DNA from: Cydia pomonella
Taxonomy: Eukaryota > Arthropoda > Insecta > Lepidoptera > Tortricidae
Direction: 5' to 3'
Length of the DNA stretch: 64,000 nucleotides
NCBI RefSeq assembly: GCF_033807575.1
Contig: NC_084730.1
Span: forward strand, 4,323,986 to 4,387,985
The position numbers and the translations under genes are program-made. This document shows, one piece after another, positions 54,462 to 64,000 of this stretch; position 1 is the stretch's first letter, and each line of letters starts with the position of its first letter. The notes beneath the pieces were generated by a model. The model did no database searches, was not told the DNA's origin, and saw nothing but the letters and a program-made list of their open reading frames with translations.

Positions 54462-54849
54462 TTTTTTTTTTATACTACGTCGGTGGCAAACGAGCATACG
54501 GCCCGCCTGATGGTAAGCAGTCTCCGTAGCCTATGTACGCCTGCAACTCCATGCGCGTTGCCGATCCTAAACCCGCCCCCCCCCCTCGTTGAGCTCTGGC
54601 AACCTTACTTACCGGCAGGAACACAACACTATGAGTAGGGTCTAGTGTTATTTGGCTGCGGTTTTTTCTAAGGTTGGTCTCTGCTCTAGATCTGGAATGA
54701 CATCCACTGGCTGTGCCCTACCACACAAAGCAAGATGAAATTCACAATGCCCATTCAGGCATTAAGTCCGCCTATTGTACGTTATACTTGTACTTGTGCA
54801 ATAAAGTTTAAATAATAATAATAATAATGCCCATACCTCTCTTTTGGAC
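54462..54849 (-). mobile_element. Repeat B with a nested LINE scrap, 5'-truncated
   Basis: T-run and TATACTACGTCGGTGGCAA to CATACCTCTCTTTTGGAC, then unrelated sequence. Small deletions lie at CAGAGGAGTTA and after TTTTTCTAAGG. The nested insertion is at 54755-54825. Confidence 0.88.
54755..54825 (+). mobile_element. 71-bp LINE 3' end insertion
   Basis: GGCATTAAGTCCGCC, TGTACTTGTGCAATAAAG and an (AAT)n tail, flanked by AATGCCCAT at 54746-54754 and 54826-54834: a perfect 9-bp target duplication. Extreme 5' truncation is typical of LINE insertion. Confidence 0.85.
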
Positions 54850-55204
54850 TGAATCTCGCAGTAAAATACTTTATAAATTAAATAAGACAGGAACGGAGAA
54901 ATTTTTCACTGCATTTCTGATAACCTTTCTGCATAACTTGATAGCCAAGAAAATTGCAGAAAATTTATATAAGCATCTCGACTTTTCTTGTTGAAATATG
55001 AAAAGAAAGAAAACAGTTACAATTGTTTCCATTTTCTTTTTAAATTACTTTTACAATGTTACATGGCACTTGCCATTGATTTCTAGTTTTATGCCAAACA
55101 GAATATGAATAGTTTCCGACAACGGTGACCCTTACGATGTTTTCTGTGGATGCAACAGTAATATTAAGAAAATCTGCAGTTTACTTATAGTTAGCAAAAA
55201 TTTA
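54850..55204. other. AT-rich stretch, nothing identified
   Basis: No supported feature. Confidence 0.35.
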
Positions 55205-55231
55205 ATCTTATACCTTTAAACGAGCAATTCT

Positions 55232-55276
<45 letters not shown>

Positions 55277-55692
55277 CTGTGATCTCGAAAACGGCTCTAA
55301 CGATTACGCTGAAATTTGGTATATAGGGGTTTTTGGGGGTATACAATCGATCTAGATTAGTCTTATGTTTGGGAAAACGCGTGTTTTCGAGTTTTCATGC
55401 GTTTTTCTTTCGACGCAGAATATGGTCGCTAATTTCGTGTTGCCGGCCACTGTCCGTCTGGCCCAGCGTGTTAAGACGCGGATGGCTAGAAACGAGTGTT
55501 ACGGGTTCGAAACTCGCCCGAAGACTTATTTTTTTAAAAAAATATTCAAGTTTATATATATTTTTTTAAATTTTTATTGTTTTAGACAAGTTTAATTTAG
55601 TAAAAAAATGTAGTTAAGATTATCACCTATACACCACCATATTACAATAAATAGTTATAACCGAGCGACGCTCGGTCGCCCAGGTACTAGAT
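55205..55692 (+). repeat. Composite: TA microsatellite element with tRNA-like insertion
   Basis: TTTAAACGAGCAATTCTTGT, then (TA)n at 55232-55274, TTCTGTGATCTCGAAAACGG and onwards to about 55440; it seems to resume near 55657 with CCGAGCGACGCTCGGTCGCC, a perfect small hairpin. Such a (TA)n-centred unit with a terminal hairpin is a common lepidopteran repeat, in my recollection, possibly a non-autonomous Helitron; that class is a guess. Confidence 0.5.
55447..55520 (+). mobile_element. tRNA-derived SINE head
   Basis: CTGTCCGTCTGGCCCAGCGT (A box) and ACGGGTTCGAAACTCGCC (B box) about 35 bases apart. The following sequence is AT-rich, without the SINE-A or SINE-C body. Confidence 0.55.
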
Positions 55693-55852
55693 ATAGTAAT
55701 GTGGCAAAGATAATTTTCAAATATTACAAATATTCCATGAAATATAATCACGGTATTTTTTCTGCATATGTATTGCCTAACATTCTTACAGTTAGTTTTG
55801 ATGTTAGCTATGACCCTTGAAATAGACGCCAATAAGTGACGTATAGTAGACT

Positions 55853-55990
55853 AGATTGTTAACCAAGGGATGAAAGGCACCCAGGCATCTCTGTCGAGGT
55901 AGTTTGGTGCTCGAACGCAATGAGAGCGCCAATAACCCGAGACTACAATGGTGCTTTTACTCGAGTTAAATACGTTATAGTTAAACACGT
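55853..55990. repeat. Dispersed repeat shared with 2998-3050
   Basis: AGATTGTTAACCAAGGGATG and ACTCGAGTTAAA match the fragment at 2998-3045, with about 80 extra bases between them here. Confidence 0.5.
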
Positions 55991-56560
55991 TTAGTTTTTA
56001 TTTTACCGTTTGGTCGCATTTATTAATTTATATAACCACGCTAAATTGCAGCGTTCTAGACTACGGATCAAAGCATCAGACAGACAGACAGACGGACATA
56101 GCGAAACTTTTTTCATTTTCATTTTCAATTGTATATAACTATATACCTACTATTAACATAGCCGAAGGTTTTGCCTAGTAAAATTTCAAACAAGTATAAT
56201 ATCAGGGATATTGACGAAAAACGTCTAAACCCGAGCGAATCCGATATCTTGCGTCGCACGTTTCGCGCGGCAAACCTAATCTTTTGTTCCTTTCTAATTT
56301 CCTGGCTTTACGTCCCCACAAACTTGAATCGGACTCCATGTCGAGATAACTTCAACAATAAAAAGGTTGTAAAAATAATATAAAACGTTCAGAGGTCCGA
56401 TAGCGGTTTATGGTGTCCTTAGATATCTTTGGAATGAGGGCATCTTTTAAGACTCTTGGAATTTTTATGGTCCGTTTGCTAGACGGAGGTCATTTCTGCA
56501 CTAAAAACCTTGTTCATAAAACATATTAAACCTATTCCAACCGGTTATCTCATAGGGCCA

Positions 56561-56704
56561 GGCCACACTGGTGCGTTGCGTTGGGTTGCGTCGCGTCGTC
56601 GCAAAGTATTTAATGTGGTATATCATAAAAAATATACGTAAAACGACGATGCGAGAACGCCTGCGACGAGAAAATGCGACGCGACGCAACGCACCAGTGT
56701 GGCC
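56561..56704. mobile_element. GC-rich palindromic MITE
   Basis: GGCCACACTGGTGCGTTGCG at the left has its exact inverse at the right; pairing continues over TTGCGTCGCGTCG. The AT-rich loop (TATTTAATGTGGTATATC) separates the arms. 144 bp. Confidence 0.85.
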
Positions 56705-56779
56705 TCACACATAGCGCGCTCAGCCTGCAGTTCGGCGTGTAGCATTCGCAGCGCGCGGCCATCGTGAACGCTAATCACG

Positions 56780-56880
56780 CACTGTCAGTGCTTGAAAATG
56801 GAGACCCAGGCTCTCCGAAATATATCGCGCGAGTGACTAAAAATACGTGAGATAAAGCGTAAAATTAGTTTAATTTATCA
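56780..56880. repeat. Dispersed repeat shared with 7880-7990
   Basis: GTCAGTGCTTGAAAATGGAG, TCGCGCGAGTGACTAAAA and GCGTAAAAT match the copy near 7886. Confidence 0.55.
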
Positions 56881-57351
56881 AACCTCTGTTGGCTTTGTTA
56901 AATGGTGTCTTTTTCTAAAATGGTTTTTTAGACTTGACAGCCGTTTTTGAATAAGTTAATCGTATTTGGATAAGTATGATCTTCATTACACACAATGGCA
57001 CATAATGACAGCGCAAGTTTTGACGTCTTCTGTACTGACTGCTTCATGTACAGTCAAAGAATTTGTTGTTATTACCTTGTTACAGTGACAATCGATATGA
57101 AACTCGATAGGCCCCCTCATACTGTCAGTGACAAGTTACGAAATGATACTAAAATAAAATTGCTTGATTGTACCACAAATCACGCAACGAAAGTATTCTT
57201 CGCCGAGCAATCGCAATGTACAGTAAGCTGCAGATATAAGTGACTGCAATTTTTTTTATGTGGGTGGGGGGGGGGGGCGTCACTTAACTTACTGCTCAGT
57301 TTACTGCTTACTGTGTACTTGACTCAGTAACATTCAGATAATAATAAGATT

Positions 57352-57487
57352 TTTAACAATACAATACAAATCCTCTTTATTGCACAACTTCAAAACAAAT
57401 GTACATGGAAACGCATATAATAGATAATAGAGGTAAACAACAGGCGGCCTTATCGCTACAGAGCGATCTCTTCCAGACAACATTTAG
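57352..57487 (-). mobile_element. LINE 3' end
   Basis: The plus strand reads AATACAAATCCTCTTTATTG, then AAATGTACATGGAAAC, GGCGGCCTTATCGCTACAG and GATCTCTTCCAGACAAC, the inverse of 29831-29960. Confidence 0.75.
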
Positions 57488-57777
57488 GTTTTAACACTCG
57501 CGTATTTTAATTGTAAATTCATTAAAAGGTCGTTACAGTTTGTAAATGAGTTGCGTGACATAGTGAATATACTGACGTTACAGGAGACCTGGCTTCTTTG
57601 TTTTGACCTTAACATGATAAATAGCATACATAAAAACTTCGATGGGATTGCAACGACCTCGGTGCACACGTAGATCGGTGTTCTTCGCGGACGACCCTAT
57701 AGTGGCATATAAAAAAATACACTTTCAATAGGTCTGGGTTAGCGTTTGTTATTATCTTATATTCTTAGTATTTCTCG

Positions 57778-57867
57778 AGATATTTAGCAATGTGACAGAC
57801 GGACGGACGGACAGAGTCGCACCATAAGGGTTCCTTTTGTACCTTTTTGGTACGGAAACCTAAAAAC
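57778..57867 (+). repeat. Repeat R 3' fragment
   Basis: GTGACAGACGGACGGACGG, AAGGGTTCCTTTTGTACC and TTTGGTACGGAAACCTAAAA: the 3' hairpin end only. Confidence 0.7.
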
Positions 57868-58369
57868 ACTCAGCTCTATCCTTTATCTTGTCGGCAACGT
57901 AGTGTACTCCGAGGATTCCGCGAAACATCGCTTATTTTTCAAAGTATATTCGTCTTGTCCCCACTTATACTTTGACGATATAATATCCGATAAGTACGCA
58001 CTTGTAGAAAAGGTCAAGGTCTCCAAATCAAAAAGCAATAAGCATTTATAAGGGACAGGGGCTTGACGTGAAGGTATTTTTGCCAAACGTCTATTGAAGA
58101 AATTTATTGGACGAATACGGGTTTCCTTCCAGAGACGTAAAGGGATCTATGGATTAAATCAACTTATTTTTTAATTTATTATATATTATTAATTTAAGGC
58201 AGAATCAGAATCAATAATAGCGGAAACAATGCGGTAACAGTCTCTGCCACTGCCACCCTGGGATACTTTTCCAAAGAGAGATTAAAAGATTACATCTCTA
58301 CAGTTATAATAAAGAATATGTCACAGTCTATGCCGCCCTCCGAGCGCGTACTCAGATAAAAAAAAGCGG

Positions 58370-59142
58370 CCAAGTGCGAGTCGGACTCGCGCATGAAGGG
58401 TTCCGTACCATTTAAGACGTATTAAAAAAAATCTACTTACTAGATCTTGTTCAACATTTTACCACTTTGGACACACATTTTACCACTTTGGAAGTGTCTC
58501 TCGCGCAAACTATTCAGTTTAGAAAAAAATGATATTAGAAACCTAAATATCATTTTTGAAGACCTATCCATAGATATCCCACACGTATGGGTTTGATGAA
58601 AATTTTTTTTTTTTTAAATTTTATGACGTACCTATTAAAAAAAAAACTACTCACTAGATCTCGTTCAAACCAATTTTCTGTGGAAGTTTGCATGGTAATG
58701 TATATCATATATTTTTTTTAGATTTTTCATTCTGTTATTTTAGAAGTTACGGGGGGGGGGGGGGGGACACACACATTTTTTCGCTTTAGAAGTGTCTCTC
58801 GCGCAAACTATTCAGTTTAGATAAAAATGATATTAGGAACCTAAATATCATTTTTAGAGACCTATCCATAGATACCCCACACGTATGGGTTTGATGAAAA
58901 AAGATTTTTTGTGTTTCAGTTCTAAGTATGGGGAACCCCCAAAATTTATTGTTTTTTTTTTTTTCAATTTTTGTGTGAACATCTTAATGCGGTTCATAGA
59001 ATACATCCACTTACTAAGTTTGAACAGTATAGCTCTTATAGTTTCGGAAAAAAGTGGCTGTGACAGAATCGGACAGACAGACGGACATGACGAATCTATA
59101 AGGGTTCCGTTTTTTGCCATTTGGCTACGGAACCCTAAAAAT
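58370..59142 (+). repeat. Repeat R, long form, complete
   Basis: GCGGCCAAGTGCGAGTCGGA at the head; ACGGACATGACG, AAGGGTTCCGTTTTTTGCC and GGCTACGGAACCCTAAAAA at the 3' end, where the last two fold. Between them an internal block with CACACGTATGGGTTTGATG occurs twice, 298 bases apart, and a G-run of about 17 lies at 58750-58766. The incidental frames at 58854-59163 lie within it. Confidence 0.85.
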
Positions 59143-59454
59143 TGCTACAAATTGAAAAATTAAAAAATTAAAAAAAATATTATTTTTAATTTACTAAGAT
59201 TTTATTGGGGATTTTTCGCAACTTTTATTACCCAATGGCTAACTGCTCAAAAATAACCCTTTATAAATAAATAATAAATAGTAGGTAAGTAAGTCTAGAT
59301 TCTTCTGAAGCGTCTGATCCGCTAATTTTACTTACTACTATTGTCTAATAACTTAACAAAAATTGTATGGAGATAGTTTGCGGTCCGGGAAAGGACTAAG
59401 GGTAGTTAGGGTAGTCATCCACGTAGACGATGTCGCGTGCTGAAACTAGCATAA

Positions 59455-59807
59455 TACCGGGTGTTTCCTGTAACAGGAGCAATAAATTGAACTGTAGGCT
59501 GTGCTCCTCAAACTGACCAACATTTGTTCAGCAACCTTTAAAAATAACTTATGGTTTAATTTTTATTACACATTGAAGTTAATTCTAAGACGCAATGTAT
59601 TGCGAATTTTGTTATGTTTAAAGCGTGACAAGCAACGTCAAACACACTGATGTCAGTGTACATTGAAAATAATATTTAATTTGTATGAAAAAGTTAAAAT
59701 AATAGAATAGAATTTGTTTTATTAAAGTTGTTACTCAAAAGTTATATCGTTTTAGGAGTATGATATATGGCTTAATTATTTGCTCGTGTTACAGGAAACA
59801 CCCGGTA
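59455..59807. mobile_element. DNA-type element, TACCGGGTGTTTCC termini
   Basis: TACCGGGTGTTTCCTGTAAC on the left has an exact inverse on the right; pairing extends as GAGCAA..AATT. An (AATAG)n/TTTGTTTTATTAAAG scrap at 59700-59735 looks like a small LINE tail inserted in it. No transposase frame. Confidence 0.8.
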
Positions 59808-59809
59808 TA

Positions 59810-60611
59810 TGCGATGCTCTATCTAGTGATAAGATCTGTGATGACGATAAAGCATTTCGATAACTTTTCAATTTTTTCCAAGTCCTTTGAGACAAGTTTT
59901 ACGCTTATTTCTTATTGAAACAATATTTTATTCGAGAAATATTTTGATCTATTACTTAAAAGTGCAGTGATCTACACCCCAGCCGAAAAGTATGGAAATA
60001 AGCTGAATTATAATAAAAACAGTGATTTTCATGCGATGGATTTTTATACTACTCATTGATAATTAGGAAACAAAATAGTTAAAATGATAATAGAATACAG
60101 TGTAAATTCCATATAACGTCACGCGGTACAACGATTCACTCCCTTTCTGTCTTTATAATGGAACATTTATAGCGACAAAACGTTCGGTCCCTTGAGTAAT
60201 AATAAAGTGTTCACTGTATTTTAAAAGTATAAATACTTATTCAAATTTTGGTTACAATAATTGACATCAATTCAATCTTTTTAGAGCAATTTAAAAAGGC
60301 ATGTAAGGTATATTTTTTTTGTATTAATCTTGCTAAACCTGCTAAGGTAACTACATAATAGATATTGAATTTAAAAGTGAGTCGTTAAACTATGGCTTAT
60401 TTGCAGCTATATATTAATAAATAAAATATTAATGAATGTTAAGATATTATTAAGCACCTTGACCGCTCGGATAAATCTAACTAAATGTACCTATGAATAA
60501 ATAATGCTTCATTTGATCTATATCTAATATATCTGACTGCAACTGTATAAGTATACATCCGAATTCTTCACTCAACTACATATAATAATTCAGCTTATAA
60601 TATATATGTCC
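59810..60611. other. AT-rich stretch, nothing identified
   Basis: No supported feature. Confidence 0.35.
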
Positions 60612-60904
60612 CACTGGCCCCACTGCTGGACACAGGCCTTTTCTTATGCGCGAGAGGGCTTCGGCTATAGCCCCCACCCTGGCCCAATGCGGATTGGGGA
60701 CTTCACATACACCTTTGAATTTCTTCGCAAATGTATGCAGTCTTTACGATGTTTCCCTTCACCGGAAAGCTAGTGGTAAATACCAAATGATATTTCGTAC
60801 ATAAGTTCCGAAAAACTCATTGGTATTGGTAAGAGCCAGGCTTTGAACCCACGACCTCTGGATTGAAAGTCGGACGTCATATTCACTCGGCCACCACCGC
60901 TTAA
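60612..60904 (-). mobile_element. SINE-C copy
   Basis: Minus strand: AGCGGTGGTGGCCGAGTG (A box), GTCGTGGGTTCAAAGCCTGG (B box), then TTTTTCGGAACTTATGTACG and the body, ending near GTCCAGCAGTGGGGCC. Its 3' half differs from the 34040 copy, so it may be a subfamily with another tail. Confidence 0.85.
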
Positions 60905-61214
60905 CCAATAATTATTTCTAAATTACTGAATACATATAAAACATGAAAAACAGTAATTAACCAAGTCAACGTTAATTTTCTTAACTTTGAACCAAACTCA
61001 TCCCGTTTCTAATGGATTTATCCATTAGAATGCGGCACAAATCCGGAGGGTTTAAATGAAGATTGGCAGAATGACGCCTGTGGTAATTCGTACGGAAATT
61101 AAAAAATAAGTTTGAAAAAAAAGGTGGAATTTCAAAGTGACTGCAGGCCAAAATAGGGTATATTGACAGAACCCAAACGAAAAGTAGACCGACAGATCAT
61201 ACGACAACTGACGG

Positions 61215-61306
61215 ACGCTGTACTGTGTCCTACCCCACAAAGCGAGATGACATTCACAGTACCCATAGGTACTTCTTTTGGACATAGTTTAAGGACATGC
61301 CCGGGT
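61215..61306 (-). mobile_element. Repeat B, 5' fragment
   Basis: CTACCCCACAAAGCGAGATG, ACATTCACAGTACCCAT and TTAAGGACATGCCCGGG. An ATGCCCGGG echo at 61440 may be a second scrap. Confidence 0.75.
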
Positions 61307-61474
61307 TGATTAACCTTTGGTATGATTAGGAGCAGATCTGCTCCATATATATTCAACCAAATTCAACTTAAACATGAAGATGTCATGGCTGCTAAATAAA
61401 TGGCACATTTTTGACAGACGCATACGAAAGGTTAAGGATATGCCCGGGTGCATTAAGGACACCCTGGTCTAGAA

Positions 61475-61655
61475 GTGACTATTACCATACATTATTTGAG
61501 TTTCAATTGGCATCTTAGGTATACCATCGGTTGTTGAGTGACTATTAATATTAACATACATTATTTGAGTTTCAATTGGCATCTTAGGTATACCAACGGT
61601 TGTTGAGTGACTATTAACATACATTATTTGAGTTTCAATTGGCATCTTATACCAC
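61475..61655 (+). repeat. Three-copy tandem repeat, 63-69 bp
   Basis: GTGACTATTA followed by ACATACATTATTTGAGTTTC and AATTGGCATCTTAGGTATAC starts at 61475, 61538 and 61607. The third copy is cut short at ATCTTATACCACCGG. Confidence 0.92.
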
Positions 61656-61659
61656 CGGT

Positions 61660-63040
61660 CGTCACCTTGCCTTTCTCCTTAGGAGTTGTGTACATACACT
61701 CAGTACTGTAAGCAGCTGAAGAGGGCGAGGTGACCAGTATGATCTATTTTATACTTATTTTTACTTCCTTAAAAACAAAGGTTTTAAGAATGTTGACTAC
61801 GGATTCATATTACGAGGCTTTGGGATCTTCGAATAGATATCAATATTTAACATATAGTCAGTCCAAAAATTAAGAAATTTAAGTGGACGTTAGTTTTCAA
61901 ATTTTGAGGCAAAGTATTTTCTAATTGTTTTTTTAAACGAAAACGTCTTTTAATAGGAAACTCGAAGGACGAAATAATATTCACAACAAGGACAATATTT
62001 TCCAAGATGGCTGCGATTTCTCGAGGTCCCCAAATGTTAAATGGTGTGGACATGAAAAGGGAGCCTTTAATTTACATACATACTCGTACCACATTTCAGG
62101 ACTGTTCCAGAAATTTCGCGGTTTGTTCTATTCCGATTGTTCTATTAACACTATATATCAAAACTCAAAAGACTTTGCAATGTCGAAATCTGTCCCCAGC
62201 CTCGAAGTTGAATATAAGAACCTCGTTTCGCTTTGCTCGCTAATTCGATAAGTCCAGATTTCCTGGTTTTATCCGCAAACGCCAGAAAGAAACGTTAACG
62301 TTTTTAAAATTAAAATACTTCTAGTTTTATAATGTTGGATTTGAATTTCAGAATCCATTTTATAAAGTACATACATTCTTCTTTAGAATTTTTGCAATGA
62401 ATATGGTGCCTTGTTTTATCTAGATTTTAACTTCAACATTTATTATTTGGTAGCTATTTCGGGAATTTTGTAGTAAAACATCTAATATTCAGTTTAGGTT
62501 TCTGATTAATTTTAATTTAATAATTTATTCTGCGAAATATACAAATACAAAGTGTTTGGTATAATTAAATTTATCAGGTTAAAGTTATTTTCCAGGATAA
62601 AAATATATAAATTCGTTCGGCATGTACTGAGGGCCTTCAGGGAAAATAGAAAATTAAAATCTCGTTATCTGCCTCTTTCTTCTATATTCGTGCGCAGGCA
62701 GAGGCAAATAACATGTTTTTTTTTTGTTATTCACGGTAGTATTTTTCTCTAGCTAACTATTCAGTAAATACCTCTTTGGAAACTGCGCCTTAGAAAATGT
62801 TAAGCTTGAAAAGAAGGTACCTACTTCGAATTCCCTTCGTTGTTGGGACTTAACTAGTGACTTACCTGAAACAATTAAAAAATTGTTACAAAAAGATGTA
62901 TAAATAACTATAAGGTACTTATATGTACATATAATATTTTCTCTAAAATTTAAATGGTTGTTATCAATTTATCATTTACTCAATCTATCATAGTCATAAA
63001 ACTGTGTCATTCATACATCTTGTTGAGGCGGTGAAAAAAA
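61660..63040. other. AT-rich stretch, nothing identified
   Basis: Open frames at 62007-62243 and 62552-62752 have no motif and average composition. No repeat pairing noticed. Confidence 0.35.
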
Positions 63041-63048
63041 AAAAAGCG

Positions 63049-64000
63049 GCCAAGTGCGAGTCGGACTCGTTCCGTCGGTTCCGTACCATTTAAGACGTAT
63101 TAAAAAAAAATCTACTTGCTAGATCTTGTTCAACATTTTACCACTTTGGACACACATTTTACCACTTTGGAACTGTCTCTCGCGCAAACTATTCAGTTTA
63201 GAAAAAAATGATGTTAGGAACCTAAATATCATTTTTGAAGACCTATCCATAGATACCCCACACGTATGGGTTTGATGAAAAAATTTTTTTTTTAATTTAT
63301 TGACGTATTAAAAAAAAACTATTCACTAGATCTCGTTCAAACCAATTTTCGGTGGAAGTTTGCATGGTAATGTATATCATATATTTTTTTTAGATTTTTC
63401 ATTCTGTTATTTTAGAAGTTACAGGGGGGGGGACACACATTTTTTCACTTTGGAAGTGTCTCTCGCGCAAACTATTCAGTTTAGAAAAAAATGATATTAG
63501 AAACCTAAATATCATTTTTGAAGACCTATCCATAAATACCCCACACGTATGGGTTTGATGAAAAAAATTTTTTTTTTAATTTTTATGACGTATTAAAAAA
63601 AAACTACTTACTAGATCTCGTTCGAACCAATTTTCGGTGGAAGTTTGCATGGCAATGTATATCATATATTTTTTTTAGATTTTTCATTCTGTTATTTTAG
63701 AAGTTACAGGGGGGGGGGACACACATTTTTTCACTTTGGAAGTGTCTCTCGCGCAAACTATTCAGTTTAGAAAAAAATGATATTAGAAACCTAAATATCA
63801 TTTTTGAAGACCTATCCATAGATACCCCACACGTATGGGTTTGATGAAAAATTTTTTTTTTTTAAATTTTTATGACGTATTAAAAAAAAACTACTTACTA
63901 GATCTCGTTCGAACCAATTTTCGGTGGAAGTTTGCATGGCAATGTATATCATATATTTTTTTTAGATTTTTCATTCTGTTATTTTAGAAGTTACGGGGGG
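63049..64000 (+). repeat. Repeat R, long form with expanded internal tandem repeat
   Basis: Head GCGGCCAAGTGCGAGTCGGA, then a unit with ACTAGATCTCGTTCAAACC, GGAAGTTTGCATGGTAATG, a G-run, CTTTGGAAGTGTCTCTCGCG and CACACGTATGGGTTTGATG. The last word recurs at 63261, 63544 and 63830, so the period is 283-286 bases. The window ends inside a further unit; the 3' end is not seen. Confidence 0.9.

Noticed and set aside
55232..55274. TA run as a replication origin or promoter
   Set aside because: A simple dinucleotide microsatellite inside a dispersed repeat explains it.
58750..58766. G-run as a G-quadruplex regulatory site
   Set aside because: Runs of variable length occur at the same place in each Repeat R unit, so this is replication slippage in a repeat.

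Overview
This is eukaryotic, AT-rich DNA, and the repeat families point to a moth or butterfly (Lepidoptera, probably Ditrysia). I infer this from recognising repeat types known to me from lepidopteran genomes; I ran no search. I see no complete host gene, no rRNA, no CRISPR array and nothing bacterial. Almost every long reading frame is either a decayed non-LTR retrotransposon (LINE) 3' end or a by-product of a tandem or inverted repeat. The one candidate host-gene piece is a GC-rich putative terminal exon at 3924-4073. The window therefore looks intergenic or intronic and is dominated by nested and dead mobile elements.

Layout. 1-9 kb: a LINE reverse-transcriptase pseudogene interrupted by a short hAT-type MITE, a second LINE tail on the minus strand (5.4-5.9 kb), a rearranged inverted/direct repeat block (6.3-7.0 kb), several MITE copies, and a LINE tail encoding a C2H2 zinc finger (8.6-8.8 kb). 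9-12 kb: a CGCA microsatellite, a 57-bp minisatellite open in both directions, and palindromic MITEs. 12-23 kb: LINE tails, foldback elements, and tRNA-derived SINEs including three heads in a row at 20.1-20.6 kb. 24.3-25.9 kb: a 1.63-kb palindrome made of 120-bp tandem repeats in head-to-head orientation, followed by a roughly 107-bp tandem repeat split by a LINE tail. 27-46 kb: more LINE tails, SINEs and MITEs. 46.2-47.3 kb: two inverted copies of an unidentified coding-like segment. 48.0-50.1 kb: a nearly identical 1062-bp direct tandem duplication that carries a nested SINE. 50.8-53.2 kb: three copies of one 195-bp MITE. 53.4-54.8 kb: a LINE tail, then a repeat carrying a tiny LINE insertion. 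58.4-59.1 kb and 63.0-64.0 kb: two copies of one repeat with different numbers of an internal tandem unit of about 285 bp; the second runs off the window.

Repeat labels used below are mine. 'SINE-A' is a tRNA-headed SINE of about 250 bp. 'SINE-C' is a second tRNA-headed family of about 290 bp. 'Repeat B' is a family of about 350 bp running from GGACCCGGGT to GACGTAGTATAAAA. 'Repeat R' begins GGCCAAGTGCGAGTCGGAC. 'LINE-Q' is a LINE whose ORF2 ends near IQRGNAASILGT. No cooperating gene set is present; the biology here is the order in which elements inserted, duplicated and decayed.
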